A stretch of DNA of 64,000 bases from Cyanoderma ruficeps (GCA_008694505.1 VZDJ01004378.1:15114919-15178918); one strand, 5' to 3'. Positions 34,101 through 46,800 are shown, counted from the first letter of the stretch. Notes: generated by a model not told the origin, from the sequence alone. Program-made: numbers and translations.

Positions 34101-37100
34101 TAGCCTCGTTCCTGGCAAGTACTATTAACTGTCTTAAAGTAGAATGGATTAATGGAAATACTGTGTTCAGCTTGCCTAATTCAAATTACCTAATTCAAAT
34201 TGTACAGAATTTGGGTTTGTGAAATCCAGCTATTATAGGCATATTCTTCCTACTGATCTTTTCAGCTTCATGTGATCACTGTGCCCCTGTTAGGACAAGA
34301 ACAATGTATCCATCTTCATGTATCATTGTATTTTTCTGGTGAATTGGAGATTATACACCAAGGTACAGCAGTGTTCAGACTGCTGGGCAAGACCACTCAC
34401 AGCTGCCACTATTCATTGTGTCTGTTTTTGGAAGGACACTTCAGTAAATCCTTTAGACTTTTATTACTGTTGCCTGATCTTTTTATCTATGATAGAAGGC
34501 ATCATGTGACTTAGTTATATATGTACTTATCAGGTTTTTCTCAACTGTACTGGACAGATGCAAATTAGTTCTTTTCCATGGTGGGAGTTTGATGTCAGAC
34601 ATCTAGTTGCTTGATACTTTGATTCTTTCTATTTGAATTCCATCAAAATGGCTAGGGACTTCAGGAAGTTTAAAGTGACTCATCTGGTAAGTGAAGCCCA
34701 GAATTCCTTTCCTCTGTCCTAAAATGGTGGTAATACTGCTGGGAAAGGAAAAAGTAGCACTAAGTAGGGAGAGCTTTCTTGAAAGAGGCACTTGGTAGTT
34801 GCAATGGGCCAAGAAATTTTTAAAGTAATCAAGCAAGCATAGATGCAGCACAGAAATTTTAAATGTGTGAAAAACATCTTGTCATATGTTGCAAGATAAG
34901 CTAACTACTTCAGTGCTGCTGAGTTTTAATTAACTCCTCCAAGTTTAGATAGAGAGGACAAAATTTGTATTTGTAAACACATCAAAGTTCTGTCCTCACC
35001 TTTTTGTGTGCTAAAGGCCAGAAGAGCAATTTAAATCTTCAAATTAAAAAAAAAAATATAACCTAAATAAGAGTTATCTTGCATCGTAGGGGAAACTTCC
35101 CAAAAATATTTGAGATATGTGCAAAAAAGAGCTATTTTGAAATTGAAGCATGTCTTCCAGGTCAGTATTTATATAAAATAGTGTATGAGTACCAAAACAT
35201 TTTGAGCTGCAATCTGAAGTGACAAGTTCATTTTAATGTGTTTAAGGTGCAGAGAATGTGGAACGTGTGTTGTTCACTGTCATTCAAGGAGCAGTGGATT
35301 ACCCAGATCCTATTGCACAGAAGACTTGTTTTATTATTCTTTCTAAGTTGGTGGAGCTCTGGGGTAAGAATGTCTTCCCAGAATTCCTTTCCATCTCTTT
35401 CTACTCATGAACCAATAATAGAACTTGAAATATTATTTTTCTTTTCAGGAGGTAAAGATGGACCAGTAGGTTTTGCAGACTTTGTCTACAAGCACATTGT
35501 TCCTGCATGTTTCTTAGCACCTTTGAAGCAAACGTTTGACTTAGCAGATGCCCAGACAGTACTGGTGTGTATTATGGATGGTTTTTTTGCATTCATTCCT
35601 GTGAGGCAGGTTGAAGCTAATAAACCTACAAAAGCTATGGGGTATTAAAGATTGTCATCTCAGGAATAAAATCCCTTAGGTTTTGTGGGATTTTGTTTAC
35701 ATTTTGGTATCTGTGTGATTAATTATTGAATATTGTGGTAGTGTATCCTGTAGTTCACCTAGGCCAAAAATCAATTGGAGATCTAAGTATTGAACATGGA
35801 TCTGCATTACTTATTAACTAATGTTCAGTGAAAGCAAACACACAGAGTTGGTTGTTCTCTAGTTCAGTTTGGATTCAGCTGTGCAGAAGTTTTTCTGATT
35901 AGAGTGGAACAAAACCTGGAAGGTCAAGACTTGGCATTGTGTGAGGGGAAAATGAAGGGATAATGGCATGAACTAGCCCTTGTTTTGGGGCTCATTAGGT
36001 TCTTTCGCTTTGAATAGTGAATCAATAGACCAATGCAGCAGTCTAATGCTCTGTATTACATTTCAGGCTTTATCAGAATGTGCAGTGACGTTAAAAACAA
36101 TTCATCTCAAAAGGGTAAGCTTCATCATACTTCACAGGGAGTAACTGTCACAGATTTTTTTTCTAGTGGTTTTATGAATTTATAAAAGTTAGATACTTAC
36201 TAGGATGAATTCCTACTGTACTGTTACATAAAAATAACAGGATGATCATAATGCTGTACATGGATACAGGATCTAGTAGTTCTACCTCTTGATAAATTAA
36301 TGCAAAATACTGACCCTTCATTAAGGAGAAAAATCTGCTCACTTTGTTGCTGTTCTAGTTTCAGGGTAACTTACGTGAATTAGTAAAGTTGATTCGCTTT
36401 CCCTTGGGTTATGTTTGTATTCTGCCAGCTTGTGCAGTAATCCCTCCTGTTCTGAAAGTTACCTGATAAATGTAGGTAAAGAAAACAAAAACTGAAGTGT
36501 TAATCAAATGTTTGTTTTGCTCAAAGGTTTAGTCATATTACTGCTTAGTTCACTGCAGATTACATAGTGTTAAAAGAAGAGAAATACTGTGTTCATCTGC
36601 ACTTGGATACTGAATTTTGCAATGGGAGTAGTAGGGTAAAGCAGTAGGCAGATGCTAATCTTCAATTATTTTATTTCTTCCAAACCTCAGATAATGAAAT
36701 TAGAGCTGCCTCCATAATTAACTAATAATTGATGTGTAACAAACCGTTTGGCTCTATTGTAAATTCGATTTCACTGCAATTTTTAGTGCATTTTTCTTCT
36801 GTGTAGCAAAAGATACCAAATTGCAGTAGAACCTGTAATACCAAGATTGAGAAATATTTTATTTGATAACAGCTGAGAATAACTTAAACATTTGAAAAGC
36901 ATTCTTTTCTGTAAAATGGTGATGTAGACCACCATACAGTTAGGGCTATGATTTTCCATCTGTAAAAAAAGTGTGAAAGAAACCTGTACTGCTTTTCTTC
37001 AGGGTCCTGAGTGCATTCAGTATCTTCAGCAAGAGTATTTGCCTTCTTTGCAAGTAGCTCCTGAGATAATCCAGGTAGGAGTTCCTAAAAGAATATTTGG

Positions 37101-38176
37101 AAAACTCTTTACAATCATAAATGTTAAAGGTGGAGAAACGGATATTTACAAAGTTTACCTCCTTTCATCCCACAGTAAAATTTACTCAGTTATTGCATAT
37201 GAGAATAGGATTAATTTATCATAAGGAGTAAAGATACTGCAAAGGTACCTTGCAAAAAAAAAAAAAAGTCCAGTGCATGTAACTGTCTAAACAATCTTCC
37301 TACTTTAATTCAAATTTTAACATGAAGATATCCTTGTAGATAGCCCTGTTTCTGTCTTAGCTAAAAGTGAATCTGATATCCCGGATTTGAAAAAAAAACC
37401 TCCAACCAACCAAATAGTTTTTTACCTCAGAATGCATTTGGACTATCATGGGCTTTTATGAGTTTTTATCCATAACATGATTTTCTTCAGTTGTACATCA
37501 GGGAAAATACAAATGAATATCAATGGCTTTACATATGAAAGTATCTCAGGTTGTTTTGTTGCTTCGGTTAGTTACTTCTTAGTTATTTCTGTTAGTTACT
37601 TCTTTGTTCTCTCTTACAGGAATTCTGTCAAGCACTTCAGCAGCCTGATGCTAAAGTTTTTAAAAATTACTTAAAGGTATAAAGATTTTTTTCTTTCAGT
37701 AGCTTTTAGTTCCATTTGAAATTTTACCATAAAATTCAGTCATAGTAGTGACTTGAAGTAAAATCAAAATACTGAATTATTTAGTAGTTTTTAGCTATTG
37801 GGAATCTCCAAGCAGTAAAACAGCTAATTGGAAAGACAGAGCAAACAACAACAAACCTACATGTATAAAATTGTCACTCATTCTTAGCATCTTGCCATCT
37901 CAGTAGTTTGATATTCTTGTGGCTTTTGTTTAATAGCTGAAAAAGCAAAAACGTGATGCTATAATTGTAGAGATTGTCAGAACGGATCGTTTTTGAGGGT
38001 GTGAACTTAACCAAATAGCACAAGTCACACTCTTAATGTGTTAACCAGTATGTTAAACACAAAAAATGTCAAACGACATCTCTTATACCTCAAGCATTCC
38101 ATACCTTACATTTCCTTTGTTTTAATTTTTTTTAAATAATTTTTCACAGGTTTTTTTCCAGCGAGCCAAGCCCTAA
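16103..38176 (+). CDS. XPOT: Exportin-T, tRNA nuclear export receptor, complete coding sequence
   Basis: XPOT is an importin-beta family karyopherin of HEAT repeats that carries mature tRNA out of the nucleus with RanGTP. The 24 coding exons are 16103-16162, 17995-18077, 19150-19206, 20696-20765, 21866-22084, 22672-22856, 23203-23371, 24615-24851, 25145-25183, 27738-27800, 28770-28894, 29759-29903, 30056-30175, 30350-30444, 31208-31277, 31584-31822, 32312-32597, 33841-34030, 35247-35363, 35449-35564, 36067-36114, 37003-37074, 37620-37676 and 38150-38176. All phases agree and sum to 962 codons plus TAA, the human length. The protein starts MDEQALLGLNPNADADFRQR and ends VFFQRAKP. Conserved stretches include IRNKAAQVFALLFVTEYLTK (exon 6) and the CGCSEVYLDCLQTFLPALSC region (32312-32597). 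The start is set by the orthologue; an upstream ORF precedes it. All introns are GT-AG except the one at 22085, which opens with GC. No frameshift or internal stop is seen. Confidence 0.97.
17660..17753 (+). mobile_element. CR1 LINE 3' fragment in XPOT intron
   Basis: The segment reads like a diverged CR1 3' end: GGCCCTGAGCGAGCTGCTCT, then GGTTCCATCTAACCTCAACG, then TGATTCTATGA. The last part matches the ATTCTATG-type tail of chicken repeat 1. Only about 95 bp are recognisable. It is a plus-strand copy, 5'-truncated as most CR1 copies are. Confidence 0.7.
25184..27737 (+). other. XPOT: Large XPOT intron between coding exons at 25145-25183 and 27738-27800
   Basis: A 2.55 kb AT-rich intron with GT donor and AG acceptor. 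A slightly GC-richer patch at about 26870-27060 has a short open frame but no recognisable product. No transposon was identified by eye. Confidence 0.5.
32598..33840 (+). other. XPOT: XPOT intron between coding exons at 32312-32597 and 33841-34030
   Basis: A 1.24 kb AT-rich intron with a GT donor after AAG and an AG acceptor ending ttcacag. Nothing recognisable was seen inside it. Confidence 0.5.
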
Positions 38177-38900
38177 GGAAAGTACTGGAATCTCATGTAC
38201 CTGTTTCCATAATGCAGAACTCTGATTGTTAATTTATAAACATGCTAACTCTTGTGCCATTCAAACTGGTTTTGTTTTTAAGAAATGTTGCTTTGTGCTC
38301 ACATCAGTATGTACTTTAACCTTCTGCAAAACAGGAATGCAAATTCCCCACCTGTGTCTCAGACATGAAGGTATGTGACAACATGAAAAATTCTGTATAC
38401 ACAAACTTTTATTATGTATAGGATGATTTAAGCTTACACTGTAACACATACAGCAATGAAATTACACTTATTTTTTAAATTAAATGAATTAAATGTAAAA
38501 ATACCTTCAGACCATAGCAATGGTTATTAAAATGTGTACATTTTTGATACGGAGTAAAATGTTTTAATAAGACATAAAATTCATTTGTTCATGTATGGTG
38601 ACATGAAAATAAAACAATCAAAATCCTTCTTGTAGATAGTCATTTTATTGAAGTTGTCTTAATGATAAAATATATATACCTCCTATAAAACAGATTGGTG
38701 TAATAAATGATTTCACTTAAAAGTAGCATCTGGTTCTATCTTTTTTTAATAAAACAATAAAATTTAATCCAGTGAAATGTCTAAGTCTCTGAATCATTTT
38801 AGCTGAATCTTTAGAAGTTACAGCATTCTTGAGTCTTCTGGCTGTTACATCTGAGTAGAACCTGGCAATTTTTCTGGTGCTTAGCTAATAAATTGTATTT
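38177..38900 (+). terminator. XPOT: XPOT 3' UTR with several polyadenylation signals
   Basis: Downstream of the TAA stop are AATAAA hexamers at 38608-38613, 38702-38707, 38748-38753 and 38756-38761, and another near 38886. Alternative poly(A) sites giving 3' UTRs of about 450-730 nt are likely. Which is used cannot be told from sequence. Confidence 0.6.
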
Positions 38901-40680
38901 CTGCCTTGCGTATGGAAGATGCTGGCAGAAAGAATTGCATTCACTGCAATATTTCAATAGCATCAATGGTCTATACAGTGATTTTTAGTAGAATGCTGCT
39001 ACTTTTGTTAATTCTGTAACATGACAGGTTTTTATGACTTTGATAGGGGCAGGGGAAAGTTCAAGTCTTGCCATGCATGGGATTTATAATACTTTCCTCA
39101 TGAACTAATGTCCATATTAAAAAGCTGACTTACCTCTAGTGTAATCAGGTGACCATTTTTCCTAGGCTCTGTGGTGCTGTGTTCTTCATTCACTTTAATT
39201 GAAAAATAAATGGGAAGATGGGTCAGAAGCAGCATCCAGGATCAGGTGTGGTGATGTTTTGAGCATACTGCCATTTTTATTTTTCACTGATGGAAGAAAG
39301 TAACCTTTAATCACCTTCAACAAGACAGTATCACTCCTGTAAGATTTTGTTCTTGATTGATAAGTGTTTAATCAAAAGCTTTTGTTAATTGATTTGTTGT
39401 ATCATAGAACGAGTGCTTGTGATGCTTTTCATATTTCCTAGTTTCCCAGTACTGTTTGCCTCCGTTTGCTGCTATACCAGTGCTCCATTTCATTTTCTCC
39501 CATAGCACTAGAAGCCTTCCCTCTCTGACTTGGAGCTTTCCAGATCTTGCCATTCTCCTGCATCTCCCCAGCACGAAGGCTGCACCCCTGACAATGCAGC
39601 TGTGGCTGAGCATTCGCTGTCAGTCTTCTGTGTCTGTCTTGGCCTCCTTCCCCCACGGTTACGGAAGCTTTACCACACCATGGGGAGAGCTTTCACTAGG
39701 CAGATTATGAACTGAACAATAAAGCTTCCATCTTTAGCAAAGCTTTTTGGGTTTGAGTCACTATTAGTTTTTATATATGAATTAGGGTTTTGCCTTTTCA
39801 AGTAAGGGCAGTACTGCTAAGAGAACGATTTAGCTGTTATCAAATTAGACCCTCATGAGGAAAGTCTTCAAATTGGCCTCTGCCAAAAGAGACCCCACCA
39901 TCCTTCACTCCTTCTACAGGTCCCTTTGTGCTGAATCTGGAGCTCATCTGTGCCCATAATCAGCTACCCAGGAAACTGAAGCAGCAGAAACACTTCCCCC
40001 TCACAGTGTGTTGCCTGCTCTGGTGCTGGCAGGTGAGAACGGATATAAAGCAGAGCGTGCCAAGCGTAGGAACGAGCTGCGTGTGGCACCCATTATGTGG
40101 GTGTGCCTCTATTATAAATTTGTACCCTGCCCTCCCATCCATCACTGAACGAGTATCCTGTAGCATGGGCAGTCTGGATCTTCAGACAATGTAAGTTGGT
40201 TCAGCCTGAAGAATTAAAAAAGGGTTGTTTACTTCTGTATGCTTCGACTGTTCAATAAGCATGCTGTCCTGTTGGGGCTTATGCAACATGAGCTCTAAAG
40301 CAGTAGCTGTGGGGAAGTTTCTATAGCTTAACATATAATTACTGATTCTGGCGACAAGCAGGTTATTTTAATTTTGTAATTTCCTTCAGTGGTGCAGACG
40401 GCAGCTCTATATCACATCTATATATCAGCTGCTATACCACAGTTGGGTTTCTGGTGAGTATGCAGTGCCTAGAAACATTGTTTGTAAAGAATCAAGCTTT
40501 AGAAAGGCGATTGCTGGATTTCTACATCTTTACTTTGAAGAAGTGGATTCCTGCTGTGCACATTTTTTAACATCTGGACTGAGAAGTTCACTACCTACCC
40601 CCAAAGAAATCTAGTGATGCACCTCATAATCAAGAGTGTGAACTAGATTTCTTCAGACAGTGTTTAGATACTTGGCTCAA
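38901..40680. other. Intergenic DNA downstream of XPOT
   Basis: Moderate-GC intergenic sequence with overlapping short open frames on both strands (39368-39715 and 39928-40194). None resembles a known protein. A TATAAA-like motif lies near 40041, without further promoter context. No repeat family was recognised. Confidence 0.4.
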
Positions 40681-40689
40681 AGTATGAAA

Positions 40690-40795
40690 ACTACCTCAAG
40701 CACATGGTGTGACTCAGGGATAGTCCTGTGCAGAGACAGAAGTTGCAACTCGATCCTCAGTAGGTCCCTTCCAACTCACCATATTCTATGATGCT
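40690..40795 (+). mobile_element. CR1 LINE 3' end
   Basis: The stretch has the diagnostic CR1 3' order: TCCTGTGCAGAGACAGAAGT, then AACTCGATCCTCAGTAGGTC, then CCTTCCAACTC and ATTCTATGAT. It is a 5'-truncated plus-strand copy of about 100 bp in the XPOT-TBK1 intergenic gap. Confidence 0.8.
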
Positions 40796-41960
40796 TGTGA
40801 TATTTCTTGTGGGGTAGAAGGGGAAGAAGATGAGAGATAAATGAGAGCACTCTACAGAGAGATTAGGTTGACAAACACAATTTATCCTTTTCCAGGCAAA
40901 TGTTAATGATCTCATTTAAAGGCTGCACTAAACAACCACCTGCACCTTTCCTGTATGACTTAACATTGTTATGGTCAAAATGCCCCTGTATCTAGCCTGA
41001 AGATGTTGAAGACCATCATCATGGTGGTAAATCCTCTAGTGAATAAGGAGAATTTCCTCTCCTAAAGAGTGTTTAAATGGGAAACACAACTGCAAGTCAT
41101 AATTAAAGATGAGGCACCTTTTCTAGAGAGACAGTACCTTTTGTTTACAAGCTGGTCTCATGGCTAAAGACTGATAAGCTTTCAGGTCTTCAAACACTTT
41201 TCCTGCTGTGAAGTGCAATGAGTTTCATGCAAGCTGATAGGAGAGGACAAGTTTGGGGTGAATAGTTTATGCAATGCAGGGAAGACAGTTTAGCGACTAA
41301 TTGCTGTCCAGAGAGACAATCTGCCCTTTTTCCTCCTCTTGTCCGCACTTGCAGTTGTCTGATTACAATGCAAGATGATTTATGCTGATAAGCCTTAGTA
41401 TTACAAAATAATTTTCAGCTTTTTCAAAATCTTCACTGCTTTTAAAAAATAAAGTCAATGCTATGTAAAAAGCTTCCCATCCTGTCCTGGAGACAGTTTT
41501 TTTGGCTGGAATTTTTTCACTATGGGGTGAAGTAAGTGCTATAGCAGGTACCAGGAAAGGGTAGGTGTGGAGGGAGCAAGCCTCTTTCAGTAGCAGTTGG
41601 CCATTGTGCCTGTTAGGCTGTAGTGTCACTCTGTAGCCATATGGTCACTGGACTTAATTTGTGACATTTCAGTATGTTAAGCCAACAAGAAATCAAAGAA
41701 AAGAGAGTGAAGGAAAATAGCAAACAGGTTTTAACCAATTATGTACATTAGGACTGCTGGGAAGCATGAGTGCAAGTAAAACAACAGTACTTGGTGGAAG
41801 TGGTGACAAGAATAAGTGACAAAAATTGGATGGGGCAGCCAGAAATAGGAAGGGCAGTGTCTCTCTGTGAACCATGGTGGTGGCAAAAGGTGGCACATAA
41901 GAAACACACGCTAGAAACACATGCTAGAAAATGTATTTCTGCCAAGGTCAAGATTCAGGT
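40796..41960. other. Intergenic DNA between CR1 copy and first solo LTR
   Basis: Unremarkable intergenic sequence. Short open frames on both strands around 41360-41985 have no recognisable product. No repeat was identified by eye. Confidence 0.4.
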
Positions 41961-42621
41961 TGTTATAAAATATATTACATATTGATCTGGGGATGAGGAA
42001 TTAAATCCCACAGCTGCCAGTGACCACGAAAGGCAACGGGAGGCAATCGGCTAAGGAATGTACGACTCCATCAACAAGTGAAAGGCCGAGCAGACTCAAC
42101 CCCCTCAGCTTCTGACCACTGAATCAACATCATATTGTTCAGAGGGGCGAGCTCATCCTCTGTCCCAGACGACCGAAACTGCTCCTATACAGGAGGAGGA
42201 CTCTGACACAGTACCGTCTGGGGACGAAGACCCTCTCTACAACTGAAAGCGGGTGGAGTTAATCCCAGGAACTCTATTCAGATTCGGTGGAGGCAAAATT
42301 AAAACTGAATAGAAGGACCATCTCCGAGGAAAAGCTTGGCCTGGGGAAAAATAAACTGTATAAAGATGGGACCCCGGGAACAGCATGTCAGAACAGATGA
42401 TCACGGACCCAGCGAGGGCTGGCCTGATATCTGTCTCCCAGTCTCGATCGGACTTAACTCTGCTGTGGCGGGAATCCTTGCTGGTTCCATTGTGATTTGG
42501 CTGTTTTGCATTATACTCTTTTGTTTATTTTCTATTTTTGATCTATATATAATCAATCTAATTTTTGTAAAAATAAAGCATTGATTTTTGATTAGAGATT
42601 TGACTTGCCATATTTATAACA
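41961..42621 (+). mobile_element. Solo LTR A of an endogenous retrovirus
   Basis: A 661-bp element bounded by TGTTATAAA and its inverse TTTATAACA, the TG...CA ends of a retroviral LTR. Inside are a TATA box (TATAAAG, 42359-42365) and a poly(A) signal (AATAAA, 42572-42577), so it reads left to right. Flanking tetranucleotides AGGT and ACGT could be a 4-bp target duplication with one mutation. It is closely related to LTR B at 44304-44968. No gag, pol or env lies beside it. Confidence 0.8.
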
Positions 42622-42689
42622 ACGTGGTCCTTGGTAATAGCAGAAGTGGGAAGTCAGAGGCACAGTGATGGTTTGGTAAGAAATGTTTT

Positions 42690-43115
42690 CCTACTCTAGT
42701 GTAGTGATGCACCTCAAACATCCAGTTAAGTGTTTTCCATATAGGAAAAAGTTTGAGACTCACCCCTTAAGGTGAAGAGCACAGAAACTTTGATACCCTC
42801 CTGGCAGTGATTGGCTCAGTGCCAAGAGAGAAGCATCTATTGGACCTTGTCACTGTTCTTCAAACCCTGTATCTCTCTCTCTATTGGCTACAAGCCAGAT
42901 TGTCCCTCCTAGAACATTAAGTATTTATGAAGGAGCACTAAAGAAGTAAAAAGGCTTTTTGAAGCGTTTTAGCAGGGTGTCTGAGGTTTTCTCAGACACC
43001 TGTGCTTAGCTTATCATTTGTTTTCTGTTTTTTTTTTTTTTTAATTAAACCTTTTGCTTTACAAAACACTTCTGAAGAGCAGTCTCGCTAATTAATTTTA
43101 GCCACTTCTCTGCAA
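42690..43115 (+). mobile_element. Possible third LTR-like block with R-region hairpin
   Basis: The block has a promoter-like order: ATTGG motifs (42883-42887 and nearby), a TATA-like TATTTAT (42922-42928), a perfect 10-bp hairpin (42976-43000), a T run and TTAATTAAACC near 43040. That resembles the U3-R-U5 plan of an LTR. Ends, target duplication and family were not identified. It could instead be unrelated unique sequence. Confidence 0.35.
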
Positions 43116-43373
43116 AGGCTGGACCCTCAGAGACTGATTTGATACATTAGCATGTAGTTTATAAGACTCTGACCACGTGTTAACCTGTATCACTCTAGTG
43201 GGTCTTTCTGTTCTCCAGTTGCTCTGGTTATTCACCTTCATTGTGACAGATGCATGGACAGTTGTATTTGTAATTTGTCTTGGGCAGTTGTACACAGTGT
43301 TTCTGACTTACTACGAGGTGAGTACCTGTGAGGCATGTGAATTACACATGTTATACAGACATACAGTATGATA

Positions 43374-43690
43374 ATCACAGAATCATTTAGCTTGGAGAAG
43401 ACCTCTAAGACCATCAAGTCCAACCACTAACCCAGCACTGCAAGCCCACCACTCAACCATGACCCCAAATGCCACATCCAACACATCTGTTAAATATTTC
43501 CAGGGATGGTGACTCAACCACTTCCCTGGGCAGCCTGTTCCACTGCTTGACCAGCCTTTTGGCAAAGAAATTTTTCCTAATATCCAATCTAAATCTCCCC
43601 TGGAGCAACTTAGGCCATTTCCTCTTGTCCTGGTGATTGTGAACGTTGTTTGGTAGATAGGTTTTGCGTTTGCTAGTTGACCATGAAGGA
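43374..43690 (-). mobile_element. CR1 LINE 3' fragment, minus strand
   Basis: Read on the plus strand it begins TCACAGAATCATTTAGCTTG and continues ACCATCAAGTCCAACCACTA, then CTGGGCAGCCTGTTCCACTG and GGAGCAACTTAGGCCATTTC. These are hallmark CR1 sequences in reverse complement, so the CR1 3' end is at the left. A minus-strand open frame over 43383-43703 is the decayed C-terminal end of the CR1 reverse-transcriptase ORF. It was inserted between the two solo LTRs. Confidence 0.88.
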
Positions 43691-44303
43691 TTTTACCTCT
43701 CACTTTCTGTTTCTCTGTTCTTCCTGCATATGATAGTTGTTCAATGTCCCAGGCATTTCAGAAAACCAGGAGATACCAGGCTCTAGAGCAAGACGGTTTT
43801 TATCCAAGAATGGTTTTCAATACAAGCGACTATGCCACTGAATTCTCCTAGATGGCTTTGTATCTATGCGACAAGAGGACAAGTATAATTAGCGTGAGGT
43901 TTGCTTGGGAACATTAGTCTGTACATGTTGTAAACAACTTTGGAATGCATTCTCTGGTGGGAAGCTGGAAAGACCTGCCTTACGTCATGGAATTGCATCT
44001 CTTCCCTCTGCAAAACTACAAGAAAATGGATTAAATAACATGGAAACTACGAAAGGCAGTTCCAGCAGAATTGAAGTTGGCTGCTAAACAGCTTTGCTTA
44101 TTCTGCTTCAGCTGTGATGCCTCTTAAGTACTTAAATCAAATATAGAAAGCAAATAGATTACAAGAGTAAATAGCTCGAAAGCTTTGATTTTGTTTAGAG
44201 AATTTGTTTGTGATACAGAAGAAACAACTATGAATTTCACGTGTTACTGTTCTTACCCACTTAATGGTAAAGTTAGTGGTTTCCCTTTCGAAAAGGTTGG
44301 TAA

Positions 44304-44968
44304 TGTTATAAAATATGATACATATTGATTTGGGGGAGTGAGGAATTAAAATCCTATAGCTGCCAGAGACCACAGAAGGGACACCGGAGACGATCTACAA
44401 GGAATGCGGGACTCCATCAGCAAGTGAAAAGGACATGCCGGCTCAACCCCCTCAGCTTTCAGCCACCAAGTATACACCGCCGCCTCCAGTGGAGACAGGT
44501 CCATCCCCGGCCCAGACAACCGAAACTGCTCCCATTCAAGGAGAGACCCCAAAATCCACAACGGGGCGTCTGGGGACAGAGACCTTCTCTACAACTGAAA
44601 GCGGGTTGAGCTAATCCTCGAAACTTCATTCAGATTCGGCAGGAACAACATCAGAAATTGAATGGGAAAGCCATTTCCAGGGAAAAGCCTGGCCCGGGGA
44701 AAAATAAACTGTATAAAAACGGGACCCCGGGGACGGCATGTCGGAGCAGATGATCGTGGACTCAGCGCGGGCTGGTCTGATATCTGTCTCCCAGCCACGA
44801 TCGGACTTATACTCTGCTGTGGTGGGAACCCTTGTCGGTTTCATTTCGATTCGGCTAATTTTTCGTTATTTTACCTTTTATATTTGCGATCTCTATAATC
44901 CATCTAATCTGTAGCAAATAAAGCTGTGATTTTTTGATTAAGAGATCTGTGTCACGACATTTATAACA
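44304..44968 (+). mobile_element. Solo LTR B, sister copy of LTR A
   Basis: A 665-bp element with the same TGTTATAAA...TTTATAACA ends, TATA box (TATAAAA, 44712-44718) and poly(A) signal (AATAAA, 44917-44922) as LTR A. It is flanked by a perfect 4-bp duplication, GTAA. Shared internal segments include CAACTGAAAGCGGGT, GATATCTGTCTCCCAG and AAATAAACTGTATAAA. The 4-bp duplication is typical of class I (gammaretrovirus-like) ERVs. Its own target duplication shows it inserted independently. Confidence 0.85.
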
Positions 44969-46800
44969 GTAAGATGCAATTTCTCATTCAAAATTTTTAA
45001 AAGTTAAATATATCAGTTGGATGTTCATTCTTTCTTGGCAGATATCTAGTATGATTTCTACTCTCCTCTCTTTTAATCTCATTTGTGCTAGGTTACTCAG
45101 AGGGTCCCAAGAAAAAGATTAGAGGAACATACTATGTTTTGCCTGTTTCGGTGCCTTCAGCTCTGACTATGTTCAGTTTGCTTTTGTTTTGTTTATTTGT
45201 TTCCCTAGCATTTTTTCTTTTTTGAGTTCTGGCATTCACAGCTGTAAGTGTGAAGACTGTTTGCAACATGCTAACTTCAGCTGCAATTCCCATAGCCATA
45301 TTGTTAGGATTGCAGAGTTCCAATAGTATACAGCTACAGACTGCTGAATTTGTGAACATGAATGAGAATCCAAATACAAGGGAGGTGAGGAATACCAAAA
45401 GTTTTACTTATGTGTTAAAAATAAATGGAAGCAAGCAAAGTAAAAAAATTCTAGAATGAAACTGCAATGGCACTTTCCTTTTTTGTGTCTGTTTTCTCCT
45501 ATTCTTAAATTGGGCATAATGTTTTCCTCTGATTCATGCTGTGAAACATTTAAAGGTTAGAGATCTTCCATGCAATAAGGATAACTGATTACGTTGCAGA
45601 CATACCCCCAAAAAATGAACCATTTAGATTATGCAAACCCCATGAATCTTTTTCATTGCTTCAAGAAGAGGGGAAAAACACATGGATGATAACTGCAGTG
45701 AGATCGGTCAGCAGCCAGACCCAGGGGCTGGGTGACACTGCATCTGAGATATTCTGGGTCTTAAATAAACAAAGTCCTGGGGAACCTGGTCTAAAGTCAG
45801 CACTGATACTGCTTTGAGCAGGTCACTGGACCAGAGATCTCATCCATCCCAAACGAGACTATGATTTAAGACATCATACTTAACTAACAGTTTTGTTTTA
45901 TTCAAAAGTGGAAGCAAATACATATTCACAAAGAAAAGTTCACAGGCGTCTTCCTGATTTTGTGGGGGCCCTTGCTAAAATCTATATTAACAATCTGATG
46001 AACATTTCTGAAGACAAAGCTGGCTCATGGGTATCCACCTGACAAAAACAAAAATAGGGCTTGCAAAGCTGGGTAAGGACGAAAGGGTTAACAGAAATAA
46101 ACCATGTAACTTCTGAGGACCACAGCAGTGTTTTGAAAGATGCAAGGACAGAATGCAAATGTAGTAGGGAACCATTCCCTCTACAATATAGCATTATAAA
46201 GCAAAGTTCAGATGCCAACAAATGGGGAACAAATTAAGCATTTGTTATTAAGACCATAAATGCATCAAAGTCAATTTATCAGTTTCACTACGGAGAACTT
46301 CGGAAGAACTTTAGTACCCTGTAACAAGTGAAGCAGAAAAAGTCTGAACTTGTGACAAAACTTATGAAAGGTAAGATAATAGCAATAAACAAGCCTGTGA
46401 GCGAGAGGCTCCTGTCAGATCCTCAAGAGAACACGCTTCCAAGATTTGGGAAGACACAACTCCAAACAGAAAACATAGAGCATCAAAAGAGGGATCGTCT
46501 TGGAAGAAAAAAAATATTTTCACTGTATTCCCACTATAATTACGATCAGGTTACATTATGCATAAATTATAAAGTTATCAATATTTTTCATTACACAGAA
46601 CATTTACTGGAACAGCAACGTTACCGGACCCACAAAAAATACATAGCAAGGGATATATCACCCGGGAACTTAGGTTTAAAACAGTAACAACTGAGAGGGA
46701 ACAGAGATAAGAAAACTGCCACGATTTCGTGAGGTTTTAACAAGGTGAAACAGAGCGATATTACACGGGGCGGGAAAACATTTCTCCCGGGAAAAAATAT
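44969..46800. other. Intergenic DNA upstream of TBK1
   Basis: AT-rich intergenic sequence leading into the TBK1 CpG island. An open frame at 46328-46687 (119 aa) has lysine-rich, low-information content and matches nothing I recognise. It is taken as chance. No repeat was identified. Confidence 0.4.

Noticed and set aside
42336..44898. Hydrophobic open frames in solo LTRs A (42336-42584) and B (44662-44898) as possible LTR-encoded proteins
   Set aside because: Both cross the TATA box and R region, and they are similar only because the LTRs are. The C-terminal halves diverge in frame, so they are shadows.
41961..44968. A single provirus with LTR A and LTR B as its two ends
   Set aside because: Only 1.7 kb lies between them, no retroviral genes were recognised there, it contains a CR1 copy, and the outer flanks do not match while B has its own perfect duplication.
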